Source of the DNA: Takashimella koratensis
Taxonomy: Eukaryota > Basidiomycota > Tremellomycetes > Trichosporonales > Tetragoniomycetaceae
Assembly (NCBI GenBank): GCA_003116875.1
Contig: BCKT01000007.1
Span: forward strand, 1,266,820-1,330,819
DNA: 64,000 nucleotides
Direction: 5' to 3'
Shown: positions 25,435-38,112 of the stretch, piece by piece
Position numbering within the stretch: the stretch's first letter is position 1
Layout of the letters: every line of letters begins with the position of its first letter
Notes under the pieces: generated by a model
The model's database searches: none
Told to the model about the DNA's origin: nothing
Seen by the model: only the letters and a program-made list of their open reading frames with translations
Program-made: the position numbers and the translations under genes

Positions 25435-28400
25435 TTACCACATCGTTTGTCCCGTGCTCTTTGGCGTATCGACACCCACTCCTGGCCCTCCACCGACGCC
25501 CATCCCCACGCCTACGCTTCCGGGCCCAGGACCCGGTCCGCCACCAGGTCCTCCACCCGGCCCAGACTGCGGACCCCCGGTCGCCCCATCGCCCTCCAGT
25601 GGTGGGAAAGGGAACCAGGCCGGGAACGGGAACCACTCGTCGAGCTGGAACTGAGGCTCAGTGAGTTGCTCGTTTGAAGTCTGGAGCTCCGGGTTGGGAA
25701 TCTGAGTGTTCTGCGAAAACAGTTAGAAACGGGATCCATTCAGTCGTAAAGAGGCTGATTTTTTACGTACGAAAGAGAAGCCGGGCTGGGGTGCGGTGTT
25801 GTTCGCAAATAACTGCTCGGCGTACATGAAGTCGAGGGGCTGCATCGCATCGTTGGACGGTGGGTCAAACAGTGTCGTCTCTTGAGGTATCGATGTGTGT
25901 CCCGAGCCACCGTTGCCCCCAGTCGACGAAACTGTAGACATTGGTGTCATACTCGTTAAACCCCCCTGCTTGGTCTGCCATTCAACTGCCGCCGAAAGGC
26001 TGGGGACCGGAGAACTCGCTCGCGTAGGCGGAGGGAGGTAGTGCTTTCTCCTGGCTTTGACGATGACATCTCGAAGGTGTTGTGCGAATTGGAAACCAGG
26101 CACTGCGAGGGTCAGCACGGCCGCGATCAGCAGTTAAATGTTAGATTGAGTGTAGAACCAGTACACACCTTGGGCGAGGATCTTGGCGAGCTGCTCTACG
26201 TCTCGGCCAGTCTGCCTCAAGTCGACAGCTTCAGGCATCAGACTTGTGAGGCGGATCAAGAATCGCGCTGCGAAGGCGATACCAACGTCTGTTTGAATAG
26301 TGGATCAGTTTCATTTACAGGATTTCAACCCGTCGAAAACAATAAACCCACGCGTGTAATGGTTGGCTAGACACAGAGTTAGTAATGTTTTTATGTCAAT
26401 GTTTGAGGAGACCTTACCATATGGGAGGTTGGCAGTGTACTCGACACCGCGCAGAGCCATGTTGACAAGAGTCTCAGCAGCTCGAATCGCAGCAACCAAC
26501 AGTCCCTTGCGCTCGTCGGAGAGCAGTGGGACATCGCGACGTCCCCGCAGACCGTGGAGGATTCGCGAGTTTGTATGGAGGCTGGTAAGAGGTCAGCTCC
26601 TTGTCAACCAAGTACGTCGATCTACGTACACAGCGTGTGCCTTTGACGTGTGCACTAGGTGTTGTCAGCTGATAGGACTCTCGATAACCATCCCACTAGA
26701 CTTTTACTCACAACTCTCGCGAAGGAAGTGAGTGGAGGGGAGATTTTGCGCCTCTGTACATTGCGTCAGCTCGTTATTCATCGACGGTCGAGCGGGCACT
26801 TGCCATAATAAGCTGTCCAGTACTCGAGCCAGGCATCGAATGTCTTGTTAGCCTCGCGAATCCTTTCGTCGAGATTTGACACTCTGGCTGCCGCCGGCCA
26901 GATCGAGAATGGCTGGTGCATTGGTGCTGAAAGATATCGTTCAGCTTCATCCCTAGATCAAAAGAAGATGGACCTACCTCGCAGGGTGAGCAGCTCGCAG
27001 AAAGCAACCAGTCGGCTATCCGTTTGAATCGTGAGAGGGTGTTCTAAAAATTTACGGCAATACTTGATCGTTTCCTCGCTTGCGAATAAGGCAGGACGGC
27101 CAAGATTATACGCCATCTCGTATTCGATTTTGTAAAGCTGAGATGAGTCAGCGTTGTTAACGGCAAAGAACTCACAGCTAGCCAACATCGGGCCCCGACG
27201 ACTAGTGGTCGCTCCTCTGCGAGCTCAATAGACGTGCGACCGGCGCCCATTCCCGTGCTTGCCAAGTATGGAAGGCATCGGTAAAGACCCATGTCCATTC
27301 TACACATTAGCGCACATTGTCTCATCAACAGCTTACGCAATACGCAGAGCGTGTCCGGCAGGTCGCCAACTGGTGTCGCCCCAAGCAGCAAGAACAACTG
27401 TAATACCGTCAGTACTTACGCCAACTGACCATACTCACTCATCGCTTGAAGAGCTTCGATCCGTGCGACCGGTGTGAAGAGCGTGAACATGCCTTTAAGA
27501 TTAGCGAATCCCACTGCAGAAGCCCACCAATTCTCTCCGCGTGCTCTCGACATTTCCTCTGGAGCTCGCTGACGGGCCCGCCGGCGTCTTCAACTTTGGC
27601 GCCCACCATGATCGCAGTCGTGATCATGAATGGAGAACGTTTTCGGAGACTGAGTGTCAGCTTTCATTCAGAGGTCTAGCTCACCTCTCCCACGTATCGA
27701 CATTGGGCTCGAAGACGGGAACATAGACCGCGCAGTTCTCCATAAACCTGTCGTCAGCTACAAGGCGACAATCTTGACTCACAGATCAAACAGCTGCTTG
27801 CCCCTTTCGAGCGTACAATAACCTAATCCAACTGCATCGTCAAACGCATGTGTGTGGTTACCTCGCTGCAGCGGCAACGCGCGCTTGAGCTTGGACTCGT
27901 CCGACCTCGAATGTATCCTCGCCTTTTTTGCCCCGCCCGATTCACCTGTGTTGAAATCGAACGGATGGGAGGATTTACGTTTATCCTTGCTGCTGCTACG
28001 AGATACACCGCCCCAAGTGATATAGGTATCGGTATCCTGCTCAACTGGCATGTGACCATCTGCCTTCAATCGCGCAGCTTCTGCGAGCGAGAGCATGTTG
28101 TTATAGATAATCGCAGAGGGCTCCAGAGGGTCCTGGTCGTCTTCATCGTCCGAAGGCACCTGGGACGAGGGTTCGGTCTGGGAGGCATTCGAGTGCCGCT
28201 GGGAGTGTAGAGCATTGACAGGCTCTTTAGGAGGCCAAGGTCGGTCGCCCCGCCCAAGAGGACCTGGATGCATGCTGGTCGGAAGAGGGTAGGCACCATT
28301 GCCGGGTAGAGTGTGGGAGGCGGGTGGGGGCTGAGGGGTTTTTGCAAACAATGAATTGGGCACCATCCCAGGGTTGGGAGGCGTGTGAGTCTCGGGAGAC

Positions 28401-29027
28401 AGTGCCGCCGTGGAGAATGCCGCTGCTGTTTGGTCACTATGGTGTCGGGGGAAGAGACTCACGGTTGATGGTTCGCGGGTCGGAGACTGTCACTGGGGCA
28501 GCAGGTCGCATGGATGCTCGTTGCAGAGCTAACAGCTCGGTCAAACTGGACTGCACGACCGACATTTGCTCTTCGACGACTTTGAGTCGGCTAGCAGGGA
28601 GAGATTGATCAGCAAAGTGGTCAGGGGCGGTTGAGAGCGATGGGCTTACTCCTCGACTTTGGCCGCCTTTGATTTTCTAGGACCATCAAAGGTACATTGT
28701 TGGCCAGAGGATCGGCATCGGTTGCAAGGTGGTGTTTCTTTGCCGATGCACTTCATCTTCATGCGATGGCAAAAGTCCTGCGTAACGGTTGGTGGTCAGT
28801 ATAGATGTCTGGTAGATGAGAAGAGTTGAAGGAGCGAGGACAGCTTGGACGTACACATGCGCCTGTGGTTGGGTAGACGAGTCGAGATGAAAAGTAAAAT
28901 CGAGGGCTGGTCAGCGGTGATTCTGAAAGAGGACAAGGCATGGGTCCAGCGACTCACGATTGGCGTTCTTCTTGCCATCGTCCTTGTCGTCGTCGATGGG
29001 AGATGACTGGTCGCTGTTGTTGTCCAT
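25435..29027 (-). CDS. Zn2Cys6 fungal-specific transcription factor
   Basis: A multi-exon gene for a zinc-cluster regulator. The acidic N-terminus (MDNNSDQSSPIDDDKDD) leads into ACDFCHRMKMKC followed by CNRC and CTFDGPRKSKA, giving six cysteines as C-x2-C-x6-C-x7-C-x2-C-x6-C. A short coiled-coil linker follows (RLKVVEEQMSVVQSSLTEL). The large middle part shows the fungal_trans homology region, with LYKIEYEMAYNLGRPALF and LLVAAIRAAETLVNMALR. The C-terminal tail (25435-25620) is almost only Gly and Pro. Exon 1 (28958-29027), an 8-base exon (28855-28862) and exon 3 (ends at 28777 upstream) keep frame and place the first zinc cysteine on the tiny exon. Start chosen as the ATG directly before the acidic tract. 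Targets are unknown. Confidence 0.85.
28855..28862 (-). other. 8-base microexon in the Zn2Cys6 gene
   Basis: On the minus strand an acceptor ACCACAG is followed by GCGCATGT and a donor GTACGTCC. Inclusion is needed to supply the Ala-Cys that begins the zinc cluster (exon 1 has 70 bases, so 70+8 is a whole number of codons). Skipping would shift the frame. Confidence 0.65.
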
Positions 29028-29362
29028 GGCGGGGATGGGGATGAGTGAGTGGTGGCTGGGGTCAGATGGGAGGGTGGATGGATGGATGGATGGACAAGGG
29101 TGGGGAACGAGGGTGCCCCGTGAGCGGGGTTGCTGGCTGCGATTCCCTCCGGGCGGCGGGCGGACCGATGCCGGTGGATTATTGGCCGAGAAATGACGTG
29201 GCACTCTATCTCCCGTCTTTGATAACAGCTGTTGGCGCCGATATCTCTTACGTAACTCGTCTCCGATGACCCGACGCGTTGGACGCGCTGGTGAACATGA
29301 AAATCAAAATAAATCATTCGTCACATCCACACCACCTCTAATCTACCAACCCCTCACTCACC
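29028..29362. promoter_or_regulatory. Divergent promoter, Zn2Cys6 factor / POL12, with MCB-like sites
   Basis: The region holds a GGAT tetranucleotide run (about 29075-29093) on the factor side. On the POL12 side there is an ACGCGT hexamer at 29274-29279 with a second, imperfect ACGCGC at 29283-29288, about 80 bases before the POL12 start. ACGCGT is the MluI cell-cycle box used by MBF at S-phase genes. Confidence 0.45.
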
Positions 29363-31824
29363 ATGGCCGCTACAGATGACCCAGCAAAGGTCGAGCTCGC
29401 ACAGCTCTTCCCCAATGTCGGCGAGCACGACGATGTCATGGCGGAGTGTGAGTCTCTCCCTCTTTCTCAACTATCACCTCTCTCAAACCTCCGCCTCTAA
29501 CTCTTCCCTCCCTAGGTCTATCCATCTTGCGGCTCTACAACCTCGCTCCGCAAGACCTTTACTTCAAATTCGAGGCGTTCCTCCTCTCTCGTCCTTCGGG
29601 TCTACGCGCGAAACTCCAGGTCCTCACCCTGGACACGGCGCGTGAGCTGCGACGCGAGATCCAACGGGAGAGCCAGGCAAAGGCGGTCGCTTCCGCCGCT
29701 GCGACGCCTTCGGACAAGGGTAATGCAGGTGTCCGCAAGAAGGCTACAGACCTTGGAGGGTTGTGAGTGGTCTTCCCTTCTCATGACCGCTTGATTGACT
29801 TGAAAAGTGGCGTTGAGCCAGCGCTGATCAACTCAGCTTGGACGGGCTCAACACGCCTGTGAGGCCAAAAGCAAAATCGGGAGCCGTTCCATCGAGGCTT
29901 TCCAACTCGGCGAACAACGCCAACCTCCCTTCTCCCGGAACTCCCAACTCATTTGCGACGCCTCAACGTCCCAGTCCGGCTGCTGCCTCGTCTAGCGCTT
30001 ACCGACCAACTGACCGCTTGGCGCCTCCGTCCTCTGCCACCCCTACCGGCCGAACGATGCAAGGCGCCCCATCTAGCCCTGTCAGCGGAGCCGAGTCTCC
30101 AGGAATGTAAGGAACAACCATACCGGCTATGCTGACCTCAGCCCATCTATTCGCCCCACCGTGCCCTTCAGCCAAAGAGACAGCCCGCACTCGCTTATCG
30201 AGACTCTCAACGCGCACCTTCCCTCGTCCTCTGGCGTCCACGGCAGCTCCCGTCCTCGCGTCGCTTTGTCCACATCCACAGACCCAAAGGACTACGACTA
30301 CCGATACATGTTTGAGAAAATCTCTTCACGATCTGAGGCGCTCGACGAACAGATTGACGAATTTGCCGAGACGATTCGCGACGTCTACGGTTTGAACGAG
30401 ATGGGTGACCCCCACTTTGCGACGGATGACGATATCTACACCGTTGGGAGGATTCTGTCTCCGCCAACGGACAGCAGCAAAGCGACGAGTAGCAGCATGT
30501 ACCTCGAGTCGAGCAGAATTATTGGTGGAGGGCGGCGTATCGCGCTGAGGTTTGCATCAGATGTCAAGGTTCGGGGTGGGCCACCGGGTGTCAAGGGGTT
30601 CGGGCTGTTCCCGGGCTGTTTAACCTGTGTCAAGGGGCGTAACGGAGGTGGAGGGTTCTTTGTAGTCGACGAGGTCTTGATGGTGAGTGAGATTATCTGC
30701 TCCCATTGGCTAATGTGTAGGTCCCACCATCTGGTCTCCCGCAATCATCTACGTCCGAACTGCTGGCGTTCCAACACGGCGAGCGACTATCTGGCCAGCC
30801 AATAGGTATCCACGTTGCTGCTGGCCCTTACACCCTCGACGACGATCTCCTCTTTGCGCCTCTCGACGCCCTCGTCGACGTCGTCCTCACCGAGCGGCCA
30901 GACTTAGTTCTCCTCCTTGGACCATTCATTTCCGACGCACACCCGCTCATTGCTTCGGGTAACATCATGCAGTCGCCCATTGAGATTTTCCGCGATCGGA
31001 TCAGTTCGCAGCTCGCTCGGATCGTGGAAGAGTCCCCTGCAACGATCGTCATCTTAGTCCCGAGCGTGCGGGATATCGTCAGTCGGCACGTCGCGTTCCC
31101 TCAAGCTGCACTCGACCGCGACGCCCTTGGCCTTCCAAAGGTAAGTTTTGATCCAACATTCTGAAGTACCTGACGCAAATGCTGATACCTTGATCTTATT
31201 TACAGAAAATCAAAGTCCTCCCTAATCCTTGCACATTCTCAATCAACGAGATCCTCATCTCTCTCACGTCACTTGACGTTCTCTTCCACTTGCGTAAAGA
31301 AGAGTTCTTCCAGCGTGCCGAGGAGGCTGAACCCGATCCCTCGGCGGCGCCTACCAAGACGCACGACTCGATGGCCAGCTTGGTTCGGCATGTCTTGGGT
31401 CAGAAATCATTCTACCCTCTCTTCCCGCCACCTGAGGCTTTGGCAGGGGATGTCAACCTCGATGTAACGCACCATCACTTGATCAGGATGGACGGACCGG
31501 CGCCGGACGTGCTTATCATTCCTAGCAAACTGAAGCACTTCTCAAAGGTGGGTTTCTGCCTCGGTTCAGTGCAACAGCTGTTGTTTCTCAAGTGATTTTA
31601 GCTGACTCAAACTGTCACAGGTGGTCGACTCTACCCTCGTTGTGAACCCATCGCACTTGTCCCGACCCCATGCCGCGGGGACGTTTGCGAAGATGCACGT
31701 CCATCCGACTCCCGCCGAGGTGCTCGAGGGGGACGCGGGGGACATGGATATGGACATTGGTGCAGAGGGGATGCGTGAACACCGAATCTGGGAGCGGGCA
31801 AGGAGCGAGATCTGGAGAATTTAA
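29363..31824 (+). CDS. POL12: DNA polymerase alpha subunit B (primase complex)
   Basis: The exons encode the non-catalytic B subunit of DNA polymerase alpha-primase, which links the polymerase to primase and replication factors in the nucleus. The N-terminal domain contains LRLYNLAPQDLYFKFEAFLL, then a long Ser/Pro-rich linker, then KDYDYRYMFEKISSRSEALD that opens the conserved OB/phosphoesterase core. Core motifs include RIALRFASDVKV, FFVVDEVLMVP, VAAGPYTLDDDLLFAPL, LVLLLGPFISDAHPL, LVPSVRDIVSRHV and LPNPCTFSINE. The end reads HVHPTPAEVLEGD followed by an acidic tail. The length of about 650 residues fits the family. Catalytic metal-binding residues of true phosphoesterases are absent, as is normal for this subunit. 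Introns are few. Confidence 0.92.
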
Positions 31825-32267
31825 GTGATCTATTTGGTTCCAGCGTGTCGCAATGGGAGAGGAATGATGTGGATATCTCACTTAAGAATGTATAGTACGA
31901 GAATATTGTTTGAAAAGTCTGTTGGCTTTACTTTGTGACTGCATGCATAGACTGAGATCGAGCATGGATCGACTGCACACAATTGCGCCCGACAGGGTAC
32001 GAGGGCGCAAAAGACGATCACCGAAGCCCAATTGGTGAGGATCGGACAACGGTCCGGTGGGGATTAATCCGTACACCCGAACATTAGGCCACACCCGAGA
32101 AAACGACTTCCCGAATCCCGTGCTGGATCTTTCCCAACGAGCCCAATCTCAACAGGTCAACTTGATCTTCAAGTCGTTGCTCTACTACTCTTGCTTCTCT
32201 CATCAGACTTTCTGAACCTCACTGTCACTTGCTTGCTTGCTCTCAATCTATCTAGACCTTCATCACC
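31825..32267. other. Intergenic region POL12 to hydroxyacid dehydrogenase
   Basis: This 443-base gap contains the POL12 3' end and the promoter of the downstream gene. No gene or repeat is evident. Confidence 0.4.
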
Positions 32268-32795
32268 ATGCCCAAGATCCTTGTGTAAGCCACTTCACCC
32301 TTCCTTTCGCCCTTGCTTCCCACCCACCTCTTCCCCTACTCCAACCGCCCTCTCTCTCCTCTTACCTCCCATGCCACTCGAGCTCCACCTTAACCCATCC
32401 CTAGCACCCGCAACCTCGGCGAAGCCGCCATGTCCATCCTCGCCTCTTCTCCGTTTGAGATCATCCTCAACCCCGAAGATGCCGCTCCTTCTCGTTCTTG
32501 GGTCCTCGGTCACCTCGCTGACCCCGACGTTCGAGCCGTGTGCCTTATGCACCCGCACTTGAGCGATAAAGTCGACCAAGAGTTTTTGGATGCTTGTAAC
32601 CCCGGTATCAAGTGCTTGTCCACACTGAGCGTGGGATACGGTGAGTTCAGTACCTAGCGAGTAGCGAGTAGCGAGTGGACGAGCTGGAAGAGGTATCTTC
32701 CCCAGCCGAGCTGCTAGCTAGCCTGAACTCCGTCTCGTATTACTCTCTCACGACACTCAGAATCCATGGCTAACATAATAACTTTGATTCGCCTA

Positions 32796-32891
<96 letters not shown>

Positions 32892-33948
32892 CCTTTCGTT
32901 TCCAATGACCAGACCACATCGACGTCAAAGCCGCCAACGCCAAGGGTATCAAGATCGGCCACACCCCTGGTGTTCTCGACGACGCCGGTGAGTGTCCCAC
33001 CAGCTCATGTCTCCTTAAGGCTTTAAGCTCGAGCTGATCTAACCACCTCAGTCGCCGATATCACCATGATGCTCGTGCTCATGACTATGCGACGCGTTGG
33101 AGAAGGTATCGACCTTATCAAGGCTGGCGGGGTAAGTCGACGTTTTCCCCTTCTCTCCTTACCCCCAAACACCTTCAAACCCCTTCTTTCCTACTGTCTT
33201 CGTCCTCCTCTTCGTTTCTTTCTAATACCACCTAGTGGCCCAAACTCCCGTGGGCTCCCTTTGCCATGTGCGGCCCTTCCATCGGCCATCCCTCATTGAC
33301 CATCGGTTTCCTCGGTTTCGGTCGTATCTCACACGCTACTCTCGACCGACTTCTCGCATTCACTTCCAAGTCTCACCCACCAACCATCATCTACCACTCC
33401 TCCCGCGCCCGCCCGGACCAGTCCGAAATCGACGCCGCCTTCTCGTCCAAATGGGGAGGTATCAGCGTCCGTCGTGTTGAGAAAGACGAACTCGCTCAGC
33501 AAGCCGATGTACTCATTGTTCTGTGTAGTTTGAATGAAAGTACCAAGAATCTGGTGAACGCCGAATTCTTGAAGAAGATGAAGAAATCAGCGGTGTTGGT
33601 CAACTCGGCTCGAGTGAGTACCAAACAGAAACAGGGGAAGAGGTAGATCAGCCTCTTGACATTCAGATGCAGTTGACTGATGACTTTTGTCAGGGCCCCA
33701 TCGTCAACACCGAAGACCTCTCTGCCGCCCTCGACGCAGGCGAGATCTTCGGCGCAGGGGTTGACGTAATCACCGGCGAGCCCCACGTCGGTCCTGAGAA
33801 CCCTCTTGTCCAGAACCCTCGATGTGTCGTGATCCCTCACATGGGAAGCGCGGACTACGATACTCGTAATGCCATGGCGGCCTTGTGCGCCAAGAACGCA
33901 ATCGCAGGTGCCTTGGACGAGGTTCTGCCCGCTGAAGTGCAGCTCTAG
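32268..33948 (+). CDS. D-2-hydroxyacid dehydrogenase, glyoxylate/hydroxypyruvate reductase type
   Basis: The joined exons encode a D-isomer-specific 2-hydroxyacid dehydrogenase that reduces glyoxylate or hydroxypyruvate with NAD(P)H. Visible features: an N-terminal substrate domain starting [14 protein letters not shown], the stretch [20 protein letters not shown], helix motif [15 protein letters not shown], a Rossmann loop GFLGFGRIS, the catalytic Arg region [15 protein letters not shown], the Glu region DVITGEPHV and the catalytic His in [10 protein letters not shown]. The W-P and P-W-x-P-F residues before the Rossmann fold match GRHPR-like members more than formate dehydrogenases. About 350 residues, usual for the family. 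One 272-base intron (32641-32912) carries a long TC microsatellite, making it the longest intron in this gene. Confidence 0.9.
32799..32887. repeat. (TC)n microsatellite inside an intron
   Basis: About 44 TC units, interrupted once by an AC at about 32830-32832, fill the 3' half of the intron at 32641-32912. The tract ends 26 bases before the acceptor and so doubles as an extreme polypyrimidine tract. Confidence 0.95.
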
Positions 33949-34040
33949 GTCGTAGCTGTCAGACCAAGGATTGCACAGAGTCTTGCAGGGGATGGGGGAT
34001 GTCAGTGTCCTCGTCTGATCAATCGCCTTGCTTTTATCCT

Positions 34041-34062
34041 TGCTGCTGCTGCTGCTGCTGCT
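34041..34062. repeat. Short (CTG)n trinucleotide run
   Basis: Seven CTG/TGC units lie in the 3' intergenic DNA between two convergent genes. Confidence 0.85.
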
Positions 34063-34198
34063 TGAACAGTCTATCCACACTCATAAACAATTATCGATGT
34101 ATACATGTCCATATATCTCCTCGAGACCTTGATTACAGTTGACCCACTTTCCGAACTCCCTATCTCAGTCTCTCTACAGAACGAATAGACATCCTGTC

Positions 34199-37100
34199 TT
34201 AAGCTGCTTTATGCAAATTGTCGATCCCCATCATCTTCTCCAACGCACCCACATCGAACGCGAATGACGAAATATCAAAAGTCTCATCAATCGCCGTCAT
34301 CCAAGCACTGGGTGTTGTTGGTCCCAACCCATCTCCCAATACTCCCATTCCTCCTAGACCAACTCCGGCTCCCATACCTTGCGCTTTACCTCCGCTTCCC
34401 AAAGCGCTCGTACTACCTTGTAGACCGAGGTTGAGCGGGCTCTGAGACGCAGAGGGTCCTGAGCCCGAACCAAGCCACGAGCTTGAGCTGCTTGGATCGA
34501 CGTTGGGGGTGAGCCCCGTGCCTCCCATAGAAGGAGGGAAGGAGGTCGAGCCCGTCGTGGATTGAGCGGGAGTAGACGCGGGTTGAGGGGTTGGGTTGTT
34601 GGATCCCACTTTGGTCGAAGAAGGGAGGTAGTCGGTATCGAGGATGTCCTCGACGGTGCACCTGCGTATCGCGTTAGACAAAAACCCAGAGTTCGAAAGG
34701 GACAAGCCAGTAAAAGAAAAGATGGAACAAAACTTACTCGTACGGGACCTCGGTGTTCTCAGAAGCCAATGTGCCGTCGACAATCTTGAGGTGCCTCATC
34801 CCAAGAGGATGTTTGGCACCATACTGCGCCAACGCTCCACTGTACACCAGTCAGCTCATCGATGAATAGGACATCTCCAGCTGGACTTACCGGAACACTT
34901 GGAGCTCTGAGGAGAAGACGTTGGCAGAAACATGGTCGTTGGTCGCTGATGCTGCACGCATGAAACGAACCAAACACTTGGCCGCCAAGCACCACGAATA
35001 CGATACGAGGTTTGGCAAGAGTGTAACTGTACAAGGTCAGTGAATCATCCAGTTGGTAACGTCAGGTAGAACTCACCATCGTAGCTGGTCGCGGAGACTA
35101 TATGCACGCCGTCAGTACGAGTAAAGAAGACGTTCAAGAGGTCACTTACCATCGTAAATGAGGGAGAGAATGGCACGGACAGCGGAGAGTGACATTCTTG
35201 CGGCGTCATCTGACCAAGTCTTAGGACTGATCATTGGCTCGCCGAGCGCCAATGCCGAACTAAAACGGGTTAGCACCAGGCCAGTTTCAACCCACGTAAG
35301 GCCGCGCTTCGCTTGCTCACTTACCAATGGGTCATGGTGAGCGCTCCGAACAAGTCAGGATCAACACGCTCGTGTCCGTCAGGCATCCGTTGTAATGGCC
35401 GTCGCATATGAGCCGGGAACGAGAGTCGGAACGAGTGGATGTCAGCCAAGAGCCGTCGAAGACCCGGGTCAGACATGAATCGGCTGGAAGAGTCTTAGTC
35501 AGGCTATACACTTCTCATTAGCGGCAGCCACATACGAGTAAATGTGGGACCCTCGCATGTAGCCACGGAGGAATACGTTGGTCTCGTAGTAAAGCTTGAC
35601 GCTCTTGATGAGAAGGCAGAAACTCTGTCTGTCAGGGCGATCATTAAATAGACTGTGACTCACGTCTACGTGCTCAGGAGGGTCTGAAAAGGGTCAGTAA
35701 GGCTCTCTGCTTTCGTACATACGGTGAGAGAGCAAGCGAGCGGAGCTGCGTGATTCGTCAGCGATTGGAAAACACGAACTTGCCAATCCACTCACCTCAA
35801 GGTCTGCGAACCTGTCAAGTTGCCGACCCCATTATCAAACATCTCCTGCGAAACCGGCAACTCCACGGTGATATCGCCATCTGTGATACACTGCCCAGAT
35901 CAGCACCTCACTTTCTCTACTTGACTCACCGATGGCCAGCTAGTTGATCCGGAGACCAGCCGCTCCGTGAGAAAGATCATCCTAAATCATAATCAGCAAT
36001 CGGCTTTTTCAGCGGACACCATTTGTAGCCGCCAGACTGACCACCACGTTCGGTCCCGCTCGGCTTGGTCGAGAGCGTTCTCAGCAGGACCCAAGAGCGA
36101 GTTCATCGGCATCTTCAAAGCGTCGATGGGGACGTTGGGTGATTCATGAAGCTTCAAGGGGACAGACATTCGAACACAGCTCCCTGTCTCCACCCAGAGG
36201 TCCGTCCACCTGCGATATGTCAGCTTTTCAAGAAGCAATGAGCTTACCATCCGTTCATCTGATCGACCAACGTCGCAATCACGAGTGCTGTCGTCTTATC
36301 AGCTACTGCATCGGTATCAACGAAAAAGCTGATGAGTTACGCACCTTGAGTAGTTTGCAGGAACTTGGTGCCTCGATTGAAACTGTCACCTTGGGCAACC
36401 ATCGCTTTCCGCCTGTGCCAGTATTGAAATCGCTCGAGGGGAGTGGACAACCGTTCCGGATCAACTCGGAACGAAGTGAGTAGCATCCGATTGGACGGTT
36501 CTCGCTGCTCAAAGTCGTATTCCGGATGCGTGGGTGCAGTGATCGATGTGCCGACGGGGAAGGTGTTACGGTCAGCCAAGAAGGCTAACGAGAGGAAGGG
36601 CGCAGTAGCCGCGAGGATTGCATGAAGCAAAGCAGTTTCCTAGTTGATCTTAGCAGATGGTCGAAATTCAGTACGAGGCAGTACTCACTGGGAATTTGGG
36701 GTGAGAAGGAGGTAGTTGCAGCGTGGAAATGAAGGAGTGTCGGTGCAGCATCTTGGGAGCGGTCGGAACACGGTCAAAGAATACTGAAACAACGTGCTGG
36801 GTTTATGGTCAGCGTCCATTCAAACCTGTTCCTGTTCAGCTGCCACCTACCTCGACGACCGGGAGGGTTGGCAAGTCCCGTGGCCAGCTATAAACGGATC
36901 AGCTTGCGTCCCTTTCAGTTCCAGCTTAGCTGTGCACTCACTCTGGCCAAACAAGGCTGTTGCTGAAAGCTTCCATCCCATTCCCCAAGTTATTCTTTGG
37001 TGGCTCCGACGTTGCCCCCGCGCCATATAACGGATCAAAGGGCAGCGACCCATCACCGTTCCCATTGCCCGCCAATTGCGGCAAGTCATCGAGCCAGCTC

Positions 37101-37940
37101 ATCAAGTTGTTCGGGTTACTCATGGTATCCCCGCCAAATGCGTTTCCGACGGAACTGTTCCCCAGGTGGTTCAGGCTAGTGGGTATGTTGAGCAACGTGT
37201 CGACGTCCTCGACGGTAGGGTTCATGAATGAGGTAGGGTTGTTACTTTGACCAATGTGCGTGGCTGATTCGCCCTTGGGCTCGAGAGAGGCGAGCTCGCC
37301 GCCGGGAGCGAAGGGGTTAGCCATTGTGGACTTGCGCAGAGAGTCTTGAAGCTCGTCTGTGATAATATGTCAGCTCCTGCTTGAAACATTGCGTAGCTGC
37401 ACTTGTGTAGCGACATACTGATCCTCGACTCCATCCTGTCCAGCCGATCACGTTTGTTATCCCGCTGAGGGCTAGAGCTCCTCGAGTCTCTTGTTCCTTC
37501 TCTTCGCGCCTCGTCGTCTGCTCCGCTCACTCGACGGGCCTCAGCAGCGCGCTTCCGCATTGTCCGTGCCGAAGGCTCCTTGGGTTCGTCCCATGAACAC
37601 AGCTCTGGAGGCTGTGATTTATCCACTCTGCGCTGGCGAGGACGGGCACAGTTGTTGCATGTAGGTCGAACAGCGTCGCATTTCTAGGTCAAGGGAAAAA
37701 CAAGCACAGGTTAGATGTTGTCTTGGGAGACGGAGAAGGTGGAACGGTTTCCAAGGTGGTGAAGAGGTTGATAGAGAACCAACGCTGACGCAGCGACGGA
37801 GGAAAGGAGATCTCACGACGACGTACCAGTTTTCGGCGACGGCATTGATGGCACGCAGAGTTACGAGCCAAGGGGCGGGTGGACTCGTCAGCATCGGCGT
37901 CCTCGATGGAGGCGGGAGGGATTGGGAAGTGATCGTCCAT
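34199..37940 (-). CDS. Zn2Cys6 fungal-specific transcription factor
   Basis: A long multi-exon regulator gene. Exon 1 encodes MDDHFPIPPASIEDADADES, then ACHQCRRRKL; after a donor GTACGT the next exon continues KCDAVRPTCNNCARPRQRR, so the zinc cluster is split after the Leu. A basic, Arg/Ser-rich linker follows, then a heptad-like stretch RLDRMESRI. The middle homology domain is present in pieces, for example ETALLHAILAATAPFLSLAF and the Fungal_trans hallmark AERDRTWWSVW. The C-terminal third is low-complexity Ser/Gly (34330-34600) and ends in a hydrophobic-acidic motif ETFDISSFAFDVGALEKMMG, a good candidate activation domain. About 1,000 residues in total, a rough estimate. No target can be inferred; the neighbours are unrelated. 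Confidence 0.84.
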
Positions 37941-38039
37941 GCCGAGGAGATGGGTGGTGGGGTAGATGACTTTGCAAGTGGCGAAGAGGAAGAATCCAAT
38001 ATAGCGAGGAGTGCCAGCAAGGTGAGGTGGAGGCTGACG

Positions 38040-38112
<73 letters not shown>

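Noticed and set aside
32714..33026. Ser-Leu and Glu-Arg repeat frames
   Set aside because: They are translations of the TC microsatellite in an intron.
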